NCBI RefSeq assembly: GCF_008065135.1
Contig: NZ_CP042914.1
Span: 1,922,001-1,986,000, forward strand
DNA from: Roseimaritima ulvae
Lineage (GTDB): Bacteria > Planctomycetota > Planctomycetia > Pirellulales > Pirellulaceae
Direction: 5' to 3'
Length of the DNA: 64,000 nucleotides
The notes under the pieces were generated by a model. The model searched no databases. It worked only from the letters and a program-made list of their open reading frames with translations, and was not told the DNA's origin. Within the stretch, counting starts at the first letter, position 1, and each line of letters opens with the position of its first letter. Shown piece after piece: positions 30,892-39,516 of the stretch. The position numbers and the translations under genes were made by a program.

Positions 30892-31476
30892 ATGAAATCA
30901 GATATTGGCTCACGCATCATGAATTCAAATGCCGTTCGTATACGCGTTTCTGAAGACGGGGATCGCGAGCGAATCCTCGCCGTCCATCGGAATGCCTTCG
31001 GCGACGAAGAAGGGCCGGTGATTGCAAACCTTGTCGAAGAAATGCTTGCTGATCCTACCGGCAAGCCGATCTTCTCACTTATCGCGGAACGTGGAGGCGA
31101 TCTCGTCGGCCACGTGCTCTTCACGTCTGCGACTCTGGATTCAAACGACGAAGTCTCGGCCCAGATCCTTGCCCCACTAGCCGTCACTCGCGATCAACAC
31201 GGCCAGGGCACAGGGAGTCGAATGGTCAAAGATGGGTTCGCCCACCTTGAGGAAGCTGGAGTCGAACTGGTCTTCGTCCTCGGCTACCCGGACTACTACT
31301 CAAGATTCGGATTCGCCCCGGCTGGAGCCCGTGGCTTCCAGGCCCCGTATCCAATTCTTCCCAAGAATGCTGACGCCTGGATGGTGCACGAGTTGTCGCC
31401 TGGGGCGATCAAGAAATACGACGGGACCGTTCGATGTTCCAAGGCACTGGACCAACCGCAGTATTGGCAAGAGTGA
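30892..31476 (+). CDS. GNAT-family N-acetyltransferase
   Basis: A 194-residue protein (or 185 from the Met at 30919). The GNAT fold shows in IRVSEDGDRERILAVHRNAF, VGHVLFTSATLD, the acetyl-CoA loop LAVTRDQHGQGTGSRMVKDG and VFVLGYPDYYSRFGFAPAGA, typical of the YhbS-like group. Substrate unknown. Plus strand, just outside the array; relation to the RNA island is open. Confidence 0.85.
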   Translation: MKSDIGSRIMNSNAVRIRVSEDGDRERILAVHRNAFGDEEGPVIANLVEEMLADPTGKPIFSLIAERGGDLVGHVLFTSATLDSNDEVSAQILAPLAVTRDQHGQGTGSRMVKDGFAHLEEAGVELVFVLGYPDYYSRFGFAPAGARGFQAPYPILPKNADAWMVHELSPGAIKKYDGTVRCSKALDQPQYWQE

Positions 31477-31493
31477 CCGATCCCCCAGGACAA

Positions 31494-32234
31494 TCACAAC
31501 GGCGATTGCCCTTCCTCCTCTGTTGACCCAGCATCGTCGTTTGCGGCTGGATACATGACCGGATCGGGCCGCATGTCAGCGCAATATTCGCCGGGATGGC
31601 CTGGTGGCAGGTTGTCCGGTGCGGAGCAACCGGGCGGAACGTGATAGCCTTGATAAAACCCCTTTCCCCTTTTCTCGGTCGAAGAGACCCGCGAGCGAGG
31701 ATGTCGATTCGAGCAACTATTTGTATCCGTCAGCACCGAAATGGTCACGGCGCCCCCACAGAGCCCTGATAAAACCCCTTTCCCCTTTTCTCGTTCTTTC
31801 CCCTTTTCTCGTTGAAAAGCTTCCTTAGTCACCGGAAAACCGGGGCCAGCTCGACCAGCCACAAAGACGTTGCCCTCGCCATCCACTTCCACCGCGTAGG
31901 CGCGGTCGTAGTTGGGGCCGCCTAACAACGTCGACCAAACGAGTTTTCCCTCAGCGTCGAACTTGGCAACAAACGCATCGCAGTAACCGCCAGACCCAAT
32001 CTTGTTGCCGGTCTTATCGTGTTTGGATTGCAAAGCATTTTCGGTGGTCGGAAAGTCAGCAGACCGAGTTCCGCCGACCACACAGACAAATCTTTTATCG
32101 TCAACGAAGACATCGCGAGCATGCTCCCACTCGGATCCGCCTAAGAAGGTCGAGAACGTGATCTCGGCACCTTTGAGCGAATGACTCACCAAAATGAAGG
32201 CGGTTAACGCCAATAGAAATCGAGATCGGGGCAT
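31494..32234 (-). pseudogene. SBBP-repeat secreted protein, broken by interspersed repeats
   Basis: A signal peptide (MPRSRFLLALTAFILVSHSL) and two SBBP beta-propeller repeats (FSTFLGGSEWEHARDVFVDD; WSTLLGGPNYDRAYAVEVDG) are followed at about 31815 by REKGKEREKGKGV, which is the translation of the GGGGAAAAG interspersed repeat, after which the reading frame has no propeller character. Normal members carry many more SBBP repeats, so the C-terminal part was replaced. Confidence 0.7.
31663..31817. repeat. Interspersed repeat, CCCCTTTCCCCTTTTCTCG type, two clusters
   Basis: TGATAAAACCCCTTTCCCC and TTTTCTCG occur at about 31650-31680 and again, with a doubled unit, at 31768-31817. Inverse copy at 9076-9120. 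Inserted in the SBBP gene. Confidence 0.7.
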
Positions 32235-32383
32235 CTTTGTCGTCTCTTCCGCGGGCCTTGGGCCTGCTATAGCCCAAATATTATCAACAACGCATATGGA
32301 AAGCGTATTAGTTTAACCGAACATTTCGGATCAAACGCCGGTCGATAGAATGGGAAGTTAGCTCCTACCAGAAACTGCTGAAA

Positions 32384-33316
32384 ATGGAACACTCACTTAT
32401 CTACAGTGTCGGCACGCAGGTGGTCGCTCAGAAAGAAGTCATGGCGGCAAACGATCGCATTGCGCACCCGGCGGGCGCTGTCGGTGTGATCGTCCGGTCG
32501 CCAGTCGATCGCACCCACGCGTACCGCGTGAAGTTCAGTGATGGTTTCGAGGCTCCGATCCATCACGATCAACTCGTTCGGTTGGCGGAGTTCAAATCCA
32601 ACAGCATTCGCGACAATGATGCGCCGTTGATGAGCTCTAGATTGTACGATCGCGTGATCTATCGCTGTGTAATCGGATCGCGGGCTTACGGCCTGGAAGA
32701 CGAAGCGTCGGATACCGATCGCCGTGGAATCTACCTGCCGACGGCCGACCTGCATTGGTCGCTCTTCGGAGTTCCGGAGCAACTGGAAAACGATGAGACG
32801 CAGGAGGTTTATTGGGAGCTGCAGAAGTTCATCGTGCTCGCTTTGAAGGCGAACCCGAATGTGCTCGAGTGCCTCTATTCTCCAATCGTTGAGTCGGCGA
32901 CTCCGCTGGGCGAAGAACTGCTCGAAATGCGATCTGCATTCTTGTCGAAGCTCATCTTCCAGACGTTCTCCGGATACGTGGCATCACAGTTCAAAAAGAT
33001 GCAAACCGACATCCGCAATCAGGGGCGAGTGAAGTGGAAGCACGTGATGCACTTGGTTCGGTTGCTGCTGTCGGGAACCCACGTGTTGCGTTCGGGTGAG
33101 ATGATGGTCGATGTCGGCCAGTATCGAGACCGATTGCTGACGATCAAACGAGGTGAAATGCCGTTCGCCGAAGCAGACTCGTGGCGGAAGGAACTGCAAA
33201 GCGACTTTGAGTCTGCGTTCAAAACAACCAAGCTCCCGGACCGTCCCGACTACGAGCGTGCCAATGCATTCCTAGTCGATGCACGCCGGCGAGCGATGGA
33301 GGAGTCATTGCCATGA
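32384..33316 (+). CDS. rlaP: RlaP-type nucleotidyltransferase (long form, with N-terminal SH3-like domain)
   Basis: A 310-residue protein. Residues 1-70 form a small SH3/KOW-like beta domain (VGVIVRSPVDRTHAYRVKFS). The polymerase-beta nucleotidyltransferase site is clear: G98-S99 (VIGSRAYG), then D110 and D112 (EASDTDRRGIY). The C-terminal part (PNVLECLYSP, FQTFSGYVASQFKKM, WKHVMHLVRLLLSG) is the helical region of the RlaP family (COG3541/PF10127), which accompanies RNA ligases and Ro60-type genes in RNA-repair operons and is thought to act on RNA ends. The next gene overlaps by 4 bp. No RNA ligase or RtcB is in this window. Confidence 0.82.
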   Translation: MEHSLIYSVGTQVVAQKEVMAANDRIAHPAGAVGVIVRSPVDRTHAYRVKFSDGFEAPIHHDQLVRLAEFKSNSIRDNDAPLMSSRLYDRVIYRCVIGSRAYGLEDEASDTDRRGIYLPTADLHWSLFGVPEQLENDETQEVYWELQKFIVLALKANPNVLECLYSPIVESATPLGEELLEMRSAFLSKLIFQTFSGYVASQFKKMQTDIRNQGRVKWKHVMHLVRLLLSGTHVLRSGEMMVDVGQYRDRLLTIKRGEMPFAEADSWRKELQSDFESAFKTTKLPDRPDYERANAFLVDARRRAMEESLP

Positions 33317-34080
33317 CCGATGCCAGTGCGATTGACCACGCGAAGATGATGCAGCACGTCGATTCGCATCCGTACCCGATCCTGTTTGCGACCATCAGTG
33401 GAGCCCATCTTTATGGTTTCCCTTCGCCTGATTCCGACTTCGACCTCCGTGGCGTTCACATGCTGCCGCTGGAGACCGTTGTCGGACTCGACGAAGGCGA
33501 TCAAACCGTAGAGAAGGAGGGTATCTACGACGGCCTCGAAATCGATCTCGTTACGCACGACGCGGAGAAGTTCTTTCGGTTGATGCTGAAGCGGAACGGG
33601 TATGTGCTTGAGCAAGTCTTTTCGCCGCTGGTGGTGTACAGCACTCCCGAGCACGAGGAACTGAAGTCGATCGCCAAAAACTGCATCACGCGTCACCACG
33701 CGCATCACTATCTCGGATTTGCCGCGACCCAGTGGAAGCTCTTCGCCAAGGAGTCACCTCCGCGCGTCAAGCCGCTGCTGTACGTCTACCGCGTGCTGCT
33801 GACGGACATCCACTTGATGCGCACCGGTGAGGTCGAAGCCAACCTGATCACACTGAACGAATCGGCCAAGCTCTCGTACATCGACGAGCTCGTGGACCGC
33901 AAGCGTTGTGGACCCGAGAAAGGAACGCTTGAAGCGGCCGACCTGGATTTCCACACCCGCGAATATGAGCGACTCACCGCCCAGCTTGAGGCGGCCTATG
34001 AATCCAGCAAGCTTCCCGAAATGCCGTCGGCTCGTCGCGAGCTGAATGATCTGCTTGTAAGGGTTCGCCAGAATGGGTAG
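33313..34080 (+). CDS. RlaP-type nucleotidyltransferase (short form)
   Basis: A 255-residue paralogue, overlapping the previous gene by ATGA. The catalytic region is ATISGAHLYGFPSPDSDFD with D42 and D44; the usual Gly-Ser is written Ser-Gly-Ala-His, as in many members of this group. YVLEQVFSPLVV, RHHAHHYLGFAATQWKLFAK and PLLYVYRVLLTDIHLMRTG align with the same helical regions of the long form. Two unequal paralogues translated together suggest a hetero-oligomer or two substrates. Family: predicted nucleotidyltransferases of RNA-repair loci. Confidence 0.82.
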   Translation: MTDASAIDHAKMMQHVDSHPYPILFATISGAHLYGFPSPDSDFDLRGVHMLPLETVVGLDEGDQTVEKEGIYDGLEIDLVTHDAEKFFRLMLKRNGYVLEQVFSPLVVYSTPEHEELKSIAKNCITRHHAHHYLGFAATQWKLFAKESPPRVKPLLYVYRVLLTDIHLMRTGEVEANLITLNESAKLSYIDELVDRKRCGPEKGTLEAADLDFHTREYERLTAQLEAAYESSKLPEMPSARRELNDLLVRVRQNG

Positions 34081-34120
34081 GAAGTTTGGATTGCCACAAG
34101 TTATTGATTGGTAGCGATTG

Positions 34121-34804
34121 TCAATCGCTGTGTTTCTCTAGTCGACGGCTTGGGAAGTGTTCGTCACCAAGCTCTGGCTTAAACGGTACAGAACGCACCT
34201 CTTCATCGGTTCTATCGAACGCGTTAAACAGGTAGCCCACGAGCGCCACCGGCCAACTGTCCCCACCCTCCGGAAGCATTGCAGATCGGCTCGCAGGGTC
34301 ATCTAATTCTTCCACGCGATCCGGGTAGAGCTGCTTCAATTCTGCAAGTGTTTTAAGCGGTCTTTGGTCGGCTAAAATCACAATACGGCCATTTCGATAG
34401 GCTGACACTACGAATCCAACACAGCTGAACGCCCAAAGTGGATTGTCAGCAGAAGGAGGCACTCGTTCGGGATGAATCAAGTAGTTCGGCTCTGTTTTCA
34501 ACAGTTCTTGCTTTTTCGCGTTTGCTTCCATCTCCTTGCGAAAACGATCGACGAACCTCTGGATTTTTCGCCGCTCCCGTTCTGTGATTGAAAGATGCGA
34601 AACAACATGGCAGCGAAACCTATCGGACCTTATCGGCGGACACATGTGTGTGACCGCTAAGTTCGTCCGATCAGTTACGTCAGATCTTGATGCCGATTCG
34701 TCGCAAAGCATCGAATGACAAAGAAAGCCTCGCAGTTCAAGACCTAAGATATCTAGCGGACAGACTTCGGCTGTCTCATCTCTCGTCGTGCGGAAAGTAG
34801 TCAT
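34121..34804 (-). CDS. Hypothetical protein, third gene of an unknown operon
   Basis: A 227-residue protein, not recognised. A Cys-containing N-terminal third (LDILGLELRGFLCHSMLCDE), a basic helix (ERRKIQRFVDRFRKEMEANA) and a globular end (FSCVGFVVSAYRNGRIVILA, DSWPVALVGYLFNAFDRTDE). It starts 9 bp after the preceding gene, so it is probably co-translated with it. Confidence 0.55.
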   Translation of the reverse strand: MTTFRTTRDETAEVCPLDILGLELRGFLCHSMLCDESASRSDVTDRTNLAVTHMCPPIRSDRFRCHVVSHLSITERERRKIQRFVDRFRKEMEANAKKQELLKTEPNYLIHPERVPPSADNPLWAFSCVGFVVSAYRNGRIVILADQRPLKTLAELKQLYPDRVEELDDPASRSAMLPEGGDSWPVALVGYLFNAFDRTDEEVRSVPFKPELGDEHFPSRRLEKHSD

Positions 34805-34813
34805 GACGCCAGA

Positions 34814-35842
34814 TTATTTCTGGTCCAATGCAGTGCTAAGAATTTCGCCAACTGCAGGATTGTGCTGCGTCACAAACGTTACCGCCTCATCGAGGTTGTC
34901 TTCGATCATCTCGCTGAACCAACTGATCTGCAGCGAGTCAACCGTTTCGAGAAGTTCAAGTACCAATGAAGGCGAATCACTGGAAATCGCCTCCAACACC
35001 GCGATACAGATGATAGCGAGCATCGCAGTGTTTGCGTAGCTCTTTTGCAAAATCAGAGATCTGCGAAGGTATCCGATCGCAATGTCACTGATAATAGAAA
35101 TCGCGTGTGGGAATTCCTGGGGTAGCGTCAACTCTGCAAACTGTAGGCGATAGCTTAAGCCCTTTAAGAACTCCATTTCTACTTCGTGATGCACTGGGGT
35201 TGTGTCGGTGGGAATCAACCAGTCGCAATACTCATCAAACTGACTTTGCCTCATGTTCATTGCATATTTTCGAATTGCCGAGCACAGATAAACCATGCGA
35301 TCAGCGTCATCCGATAACCGATTGCCCTCGATAAAGACATTCAAGACTTGCAGTAGCCGATCTTGAGCGTCATCGACGAATGACACCTTTTCCGCAAACA
35401 GCACTGCCAGGCATTGCTCGCTTTCAGTCGCTGTTGGATCTTCAAGCCTCGTAAGTATTTCTTGGGCGTCATGAACCCAAGGCCCAACCTTGTCATGTTG
35501 AGAATGCGTTTTCGGCAAAGAAGATTCAGATATAAATACGGACCCCGAACTGGTTGCAGGCACAGGAAGCAGGAGGTTTGAACTTCGCGGTTCCGCCCAC
35601 CGGACCTGAGCCTGCTTCGCTCGCAATCGTTCGCTTAGCTCATCTACGCGATCTTCGGGACAGTCAATTCCAAACCCCCTTCGCCACTTACCACTACGCT
35701 TCTCAAGAAGGTTGTATTGCAAAACGCCAGGAATGATTTCCTCGATTCGTTGATTTTCAAGCTCAAGGTGCTCATTATCGTCAACCCAGTCTGACAAGTG
35801 CTGAAGAAGGTACTTGTCGAGTTCCTTTGTCGCATCTGACAT
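34814..35842 (-). CDS. Hypothetical protein, second gene of an unknown operon
   Basis: A 342-residue acidic helical protein without signal or membrane segments, not recognised (LLQHLSDWVDDNEHLELENQ; LTRLEDPTATESEQCLAVLF). Its ATG overlaps the previous stop as TAATG (35840-35844), so translation is coupled. The repeated helical hairpins in the C-terminal half hint at a HEAT/TPR-like scaffold. Confidence 0.6.
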   Translation of the reverse strand: MSDATKELDKYLLQHLSDWVDDNEHLELENQRIEEIIPGVLQYNLLEKRSGKWRRGFGIDCPEDRVDELSERLRAKQAQVRWAEPRSSNLLLPVPATSSGSVFISESSLPKTHSQHDKVGPWVHDAQEILTRLEDPTATESEQCLAVLFAEKVSFVDDAQDRLLQVLNVFIEGNRLSDDADRMVYLCSAIRKYAMNMRQSQFDEYCDWLIPTDTTPVHHEVEMEFLKGLSYRLQFAELTLPQEFPHAISIISDIAIGYLRRSLILQKSYANTAMLAIICIAVLEAISSDSPSLVLELLETVDSLQISWFSEMIEDNLDEAVTFVTQHNPAVGEILSTALDQK

Positions 35843-36600
35843 TACGAATCCTCCTGAGTTGTGCTCGGAGCAATCAAACCCTTCTTAAGTGTCTTAAGAA
35901 CCTTTACTTTGTCCAAAGCTTGGTCAATGTCATCTCGCATACGATTAAGTTCATCTTCTGTCAAAGCAAGCTCAAACGCTCTGTTCTCACCGCCCTGAGT
36001 TACGTAGTGGATTCTCATATTGGTCAAGATGACAAAAGCGTCAACATGTTCCTTAGGATCATCAAACACAGGCCGCAAGTCGCAGACAAATTTCAAGTCT
36101 CGAAATTCGTTGCCAACATCGCGAAGCAATCGCTCTGCTTTGCGGATCAATTTCCCGTAACTATTCTCTGTGATGAGGACATTTAAATTCGCTCGGAGAC
36201 GCTCGATATTCTCTGAGGAGAAAAACTTTTCTCTTTCTCGCCTATCGCTTGAAATCCACTTTTCCAGTGACTCAAAAACCTTCGGGAGACCACTTGACCG
36301 CAAGCTGTTGATTGTGCGTCGTATTGACTTCGCCACGTCTTTATCTGATTCAGATCCAAGAGAGTTTTGAATCAGGTTCTCGAGAGCAGCTTGACTGCCG
36401 AGTCCATCCAGATTGCCCAGGGAACGAACCACTTGAGCCAGCCCTGCAGTTTCCAGTCGGGAGATGACAAAGAAGTCCCGCAGCATTTCTGGGGGCATTG
36501 CGACTCCCGACATTAGCTCGTTCAACGACGGCTCAGAGAAAACGGGGGATTGATCGCTCATTTGACTATCGTTGCTTTCATTTGATTCTCGGTCATTCAT
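35842..36600 (-). CDS. Hypothetical protein, first gene of an unknown operon
   Basis: A 252-residue protein. The N-terminal 40 residues are Ser/Asn-rich and probably flexible; the middle is helical (AKSIRRTINSLRSSGLPKVF). The C-terminal 80 residues (FVCDLRPVFDDPKEHVDAFV, ILTNMRIHYVTQ, LTEDELNRMRDDIDQALDKV) form a beta sheet followed by a helix, reminiscent of the COMM-type domain layout. That resemblance is by eye only. Promoter expected in 36601-36700. Confidence 0.6.
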   Translation of the reverse strand: MNDRESNESNDSQMSDQSPVFSEPSLNELMSGVAMPPEMLRDFFVISRLETAGLAQVVRSLGNLDGLGSQAALENLIQNSLGSESDKDVAKSIRRTINSLRSSGLPKVFESLEKWISSDRREREKFFSSENIERLRANLNVLITENSYGKLIRKAERLLRDVGNEFRDLKFVCDLRPVFDDPKEHVDAFVILTNMRIHYVTQGGENRAFELALTEDELNRMRDDIDQALDKVKVLKTLKKGLIAPSTTQEDS

Positions 36601-37030
36601 GAGTTTACTTCAAATTATCGCAGGAATCTGACGCTACGGCGAGAGTAGGCGTCTGGCTTTATGATTTCGCTCTAGTCTACGTTTAATCGGCGTCTACTTC
36701 CTCTTTAGTCGGTTATTCCTAGCTCATGCTCATGCTTCAGGAATAACAGACGTCGCTGTGTAGCTAGAAACGAAAGGCGGATTTGACGACAGCAAGTTCG
36801 TGACGTGTAGAAGACGACATGCAAAGACAACTTCGTCAACGAGAGAGATCGGGCGTTAACCCGGTTGGGCTCGTGATACAGAGAGAGTGAGATGTTTTGG
36901 CGGTCTCGGCGGGGATTCGAGCGTGATCTTGGGTTTCACGCTTGTTTCAGAGATGACAGCTCGCGGAAGCGCGAGAGGTGGCCGGACGGCGAGAAGCGGC
37001 GTGACGCCGCGAAAATCGGGGCCGAAATGA
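36601..37030. other. Intergenic stretch, no gene supported
   Basis: Between the unknown operon and the terminator of tRNA-Asn. Contains short palindromes (GCTCGCGGAAGCGCGAG near 36959) but no coding pattern. Confidence 0.4.
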
Positions 37031-37068
37031 GAAACGCCCGCGGGCCGATTTGGGCCTTGCGGGCGTTA
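37031..37068 (-). terminator. Terminator downstream of tRNA-Asn
   Basis: Stem AACGCCCGC/GCGGGCGTT with TTTC on the minus strand, 37 bp after the tRNA. Same stem sequence as the TROVE/ARPP-1 terminator at 10247-10282. Confidence 0.75.
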
Positions 37069-37104
37069 ACTGGACGGTACTTCGTTCCGTAGTTTTTCAA
37101 AAAG

Positions 37105-37177
37105 CTCCCCCGGCAGGACTCGAACCTGCGACAAGGCGGTTAACAGCCGCCTGCTCTACCAACTGAGCTACAGGGGA
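37105..37177 (-). tRNA. tRNA-Asn(GTT), canonical chromosomal copy
   Basis: Acceptor TCCCCTG/CGGGGGA. D arm GCTCAGTTGGTAGAGC, anticodon arm GGCGG-CTGTTAA-CCGCC, T arm GCAGG-TTCGAGT-CCTGC. A textbook bacterial tRNA, very different in sequence from the array's Asn gene. Confidence 0.95.
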
Positions 37178-37494
37178 TTGGGGTGAAGCTCTCGCTTCAA
37201 CTGGGTGGGAATTTACTCGATCGGACTTGGACTGACAAGATCGCCAATTTTTTTCCGTAAATTCTCGCTCGCCTCGAGGCGTTGGACTCCCAAATACTGT
37301 AATTCCTGCCGCTCGATTGCCAACCACCCCAGGCGAAAATTACGCTCCGATGCTGGGGAAGACGCTTTTTGTGGGGCCTGGGTTCGCACCCCGCCCGCGC
37401 GGTTGGCCGCTCCGAACGAGACGAGCTCGTTGGGGCGGGAGCGATGTGGTTGTGTGGAAGGTGCGGTCGATGGTTTTTGGAGCTGGGGGGCGTA

Positions 37495-37765
37495 TTCGCC
37501 GGCGCCTGCGGCTGCGGGTTAAACGATTGCTCGGAGCGGATGCGCGGTGGCCCCTCCCCCGAAATCTTTCGCGGTTGGGGTCGGGGGGTGGGGGGTGTGG
37601 ACTTTTTGCGCGAAATATTTTGGGGAGGGGGACCGGAGTTTGCTCGGGGTGGTTGATTGGGAGGTGCGATCCAGGGTTCTTGGAGATGGGGACGTATTCG
37701 CCGACGCCTGCGGCTGCGGGTTAAACGATTGCTCGGAGCGGTTGCGCGGTGGCCCCTCCCCGCTC
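37495..37765. repeat. Interspersed repeat (CGCCTGCGGCTGCGGGTTAA type), two copies
   Basis: CGTATTCGCCGGCGCCTGCG with its extension GGGTTAAACGATTGCTCGG and GCGGTGGCCCCTCCCC occurs at about 37495-37557 and 37690-37759. Shorter copies lie at 41282-41310 and 45177-45211. The rest of the 37178-37827 gap is G-rich and non-coding. Confidence 0.7.
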
Positions 37766-37827
37766 GTTCCTCGCGACCCTCCCGGGGGGAGGGTGAAGAA
37801 AGATGGGGGAGGGTGAAGGGTGGTGAT

Positions 37828-38364
37828 TCAACTTAGCTGGGTGTCTAGCCAGGCTAGGATTTGCTCGGCGATTTCGGGGATGTTTTGCTGGTCGACGCTT
37901 ATTTGATGGTCGGCGGCGGCGGTGTAGTGGGGCTCACGCTGCTGCAGGACCGTGGCGACTTCGTCCGCGGGGTTGCCGCCCGGTTGCGTGAGACTCGGCC
38001 GCTGTGGCCCGTTTTCGTTTTGCTCGTCGGCGGCGATCCGGGCGGCTAACGTTTCGGCTGTGGCGACCAGCCACACGCAGCGGCCGGTCTGCCGGATCCG
38101 CTCTCGGTTCGACTCCCGCAGGATCGCTCCGCCGCCGAGCGCCACGACGCTCGGTGGCAGCTCTGCGACTTGTGTCAGGGCCGCCGCTTCCCGGTCCCGG
38201 AAGCCCGCTTCGCCTTCGGCCGCGAAGATCTCGGGGATCGACCGGCCGGCCGACTGCTCGATCACGTCGTCCAGGTCGATCACGTCCACGCCCAACGCTT
38301 CGCCGACCGCTCGGGCCACACTGCTTTTGCCGCTGCCGCGGTAGCCGGTTAAGTACAGGTGCAT
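37828..38364 (-). CDS. aroK: Shikimate kinase
   Basis: A 178-residue protein of normal length. Walker A GYRGSGKSS, shikimate-binding DLDDVIE and FRDREAAAL, the GGG motif VVALGGGAI, the lid region with the arginine of PQRPSLTQPG, and the adenine-binding end. It phosphorylates shikimate in chorismate synthesis. Short TGAAGGG tandem repeats precede the start. Confidence 0.92.
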   Translation of the reverse strand: MHLYLTGYRGSGKSSVARAVGEALGVDVIDLDDVIEQSAGRSIPEIFAAEGEAGFRDREAAALTQVAELPPSVVALGGGAILRESNRERIRQTGRCVWLVATAETLAARIAADEQNENGPQRPSLTQPGGNPADEVATVLQQREPHYTAAADHQISVDQQNIPEIAEQILAWLDTQLS

Positions 38365-38424
38365 GATGAAGGGTGAAGGGTGAAGGGTGAAGGGTGAAGG
38401 GTGAAGGGTGAAGGGTGAAGGGTG
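38365..38424. repeat. Heptamer tandem repeat, unit GAAGGGT
   Basis: About eight copies of GAAGGGT in a row immediately upstream of the aroK start. Same repeat style as 46533-46722 and 51366-51578. Confidence 0.9.
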
Positions 38425-38463
38425 AGAACTGGGGCGGTCGCACGAACGGCTCCATTGGTTCGG

Positions 38464-39516
38464 CTAGCCTTCGCTTTGCGTGCGGTGGACTTCCGTCGGT
38501 GGGTACTGTCCGGGGCCGTCGTCGGTGTAGTGTTCGGCCAACGCTTGCTCGAAGGCTTCGCGGGTTCGCAAGCGGGTGAAGGCCAGCCGTACCTGTTCCA
38601 TCCGCGGATGGCTGGCCGTGTATTTGATGCAAAACTTACGCATCAGCAACGGAGCTCGATCGACCCCGTAGGTCTGCTCGCACAGTTCAAAATGTTGCCG
38701 CATCACGTCGGCTTGCTGATGCAGCGTGGGCGGAGGCGGCAGCGGTTGGCCGGCCGCCAGGGCTCGAGCCTGCTCAAAAATCCACGGGTTGCCGATCGCC
38801 CCGCGAGCCACGGTGACGCCGTCGATGCCGGTTTGGGCCATCATCCGCAGACAGTCTTCGGCGCGGAACAGGTCGCCGCTGCCCAGCACGATGCGGTCCG
38901 GCCCAATGTGTTGCTTGACCTCTTTCAAAAACTCCCAGCGGCTCGGGCCGATGTACCGTTGTTGGACCGTGCGGCCGTGGACGGTGACCGCCGCGATGCC
39001 AGCCTCAAAGCCGCCGTCGAGGATCTGGAAAAACTGATCGCGAGCTTGCGGCGTGTCGTCGATGCCCCGCCGCATTTTGACGGTCACCGGAATGTGGTCG
39101 GGAACCATGTCGCGGGTCCGCCGAATGATCTCGATGGCCACCTCGGGCTGCGATAGATGAAAGCCGCCGCGGCAACGCCCCAACACCTTTTTGACCGGAC
39201 AGCCAAAGTTGATGTCGATGACGTCGAAGCCGGCTTGCACCAAACGCAACGCCCCGGCCGCAAACTGCTCCGGTTCGGCTCCCATCAATTGCCCGCCCAC
39301 GGGGTGCTCGTCGGGGTGGATCGTCAGGAAATGCTTGGTTTTCTGCCGCTTTTTGACCGCCAACAAAAACTGATCCAACATCACTTCGCAAATCGCATAG
39401 CCCGCACCGTGCTGGCGGGCGATCCGCCGCATCGGCAAGTCGCTGTAGCCCGACAAGGCGGCTTGGACGATCGGGAAATCGATCGCAACGTTGCCGATTT
39501 GCAGGGGAGCGAGCAT
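38464..39516 (-). CDS. dus: tRNA-dihydrouridine synthase
   Basis: A 350-residue protein with ATG at 39516 (MLAPLQIGNVAIDFPIVQAA). The frame extends to 39645, but that extension is encoded by intergenic repeats. Conserved: INFGCPVKKVLGRCRGGFHL (the FMN/tRNA region with the catalytic Cys normally in this place), VTVKMRRGID, VTVHGRTVQQRYIGPSRWEF, VLGSGDLF and VARGAIGNPWIF. It reduces uridines in the D loop of tRNA using FMN and NADPH. Unlinked to the tRNA island here, as far as the sequence shows. Confidence 0.9.
   Translation of the reverse strand: MLAPLQIGNVAIDFPIVQAALSGYSDLPMRRIARQHGAGYAICEVMLDQFLLAVKKRQKTKHFLTIHPDEHPVGGQLMGAEPEQFAAGALRLVQAGFDVIDINFGCPVKKVLGRCRGGFHLSQPEVAIEIIRRTRDMVPDHIPVTVKMRRGIDDTPQARDQFFQILDGGFEAGIAAVTVHGRTVQQRYIGPSRWEFLKEVKQHIGPDRIVLGSGDLFRAEDCLRMMAQTGIDGVTVARGAIGNPWIFEQARALAAGQPLPPPPTLHQQADVMRQHFELCEQTYGVDRAPLLMRKFCIKYTASHPRMEQVRLAFTRLRTREAFEQALAEHYTDDGPGQYPPTEVHRTQSEG

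Noticed and set aside
37178-37827. Plus-strand open frames of 95 to 135 codons
   Set aside because: They run through two copies of a GC-rich interspersed repeat, overlap each other in three frames and lack protein character.
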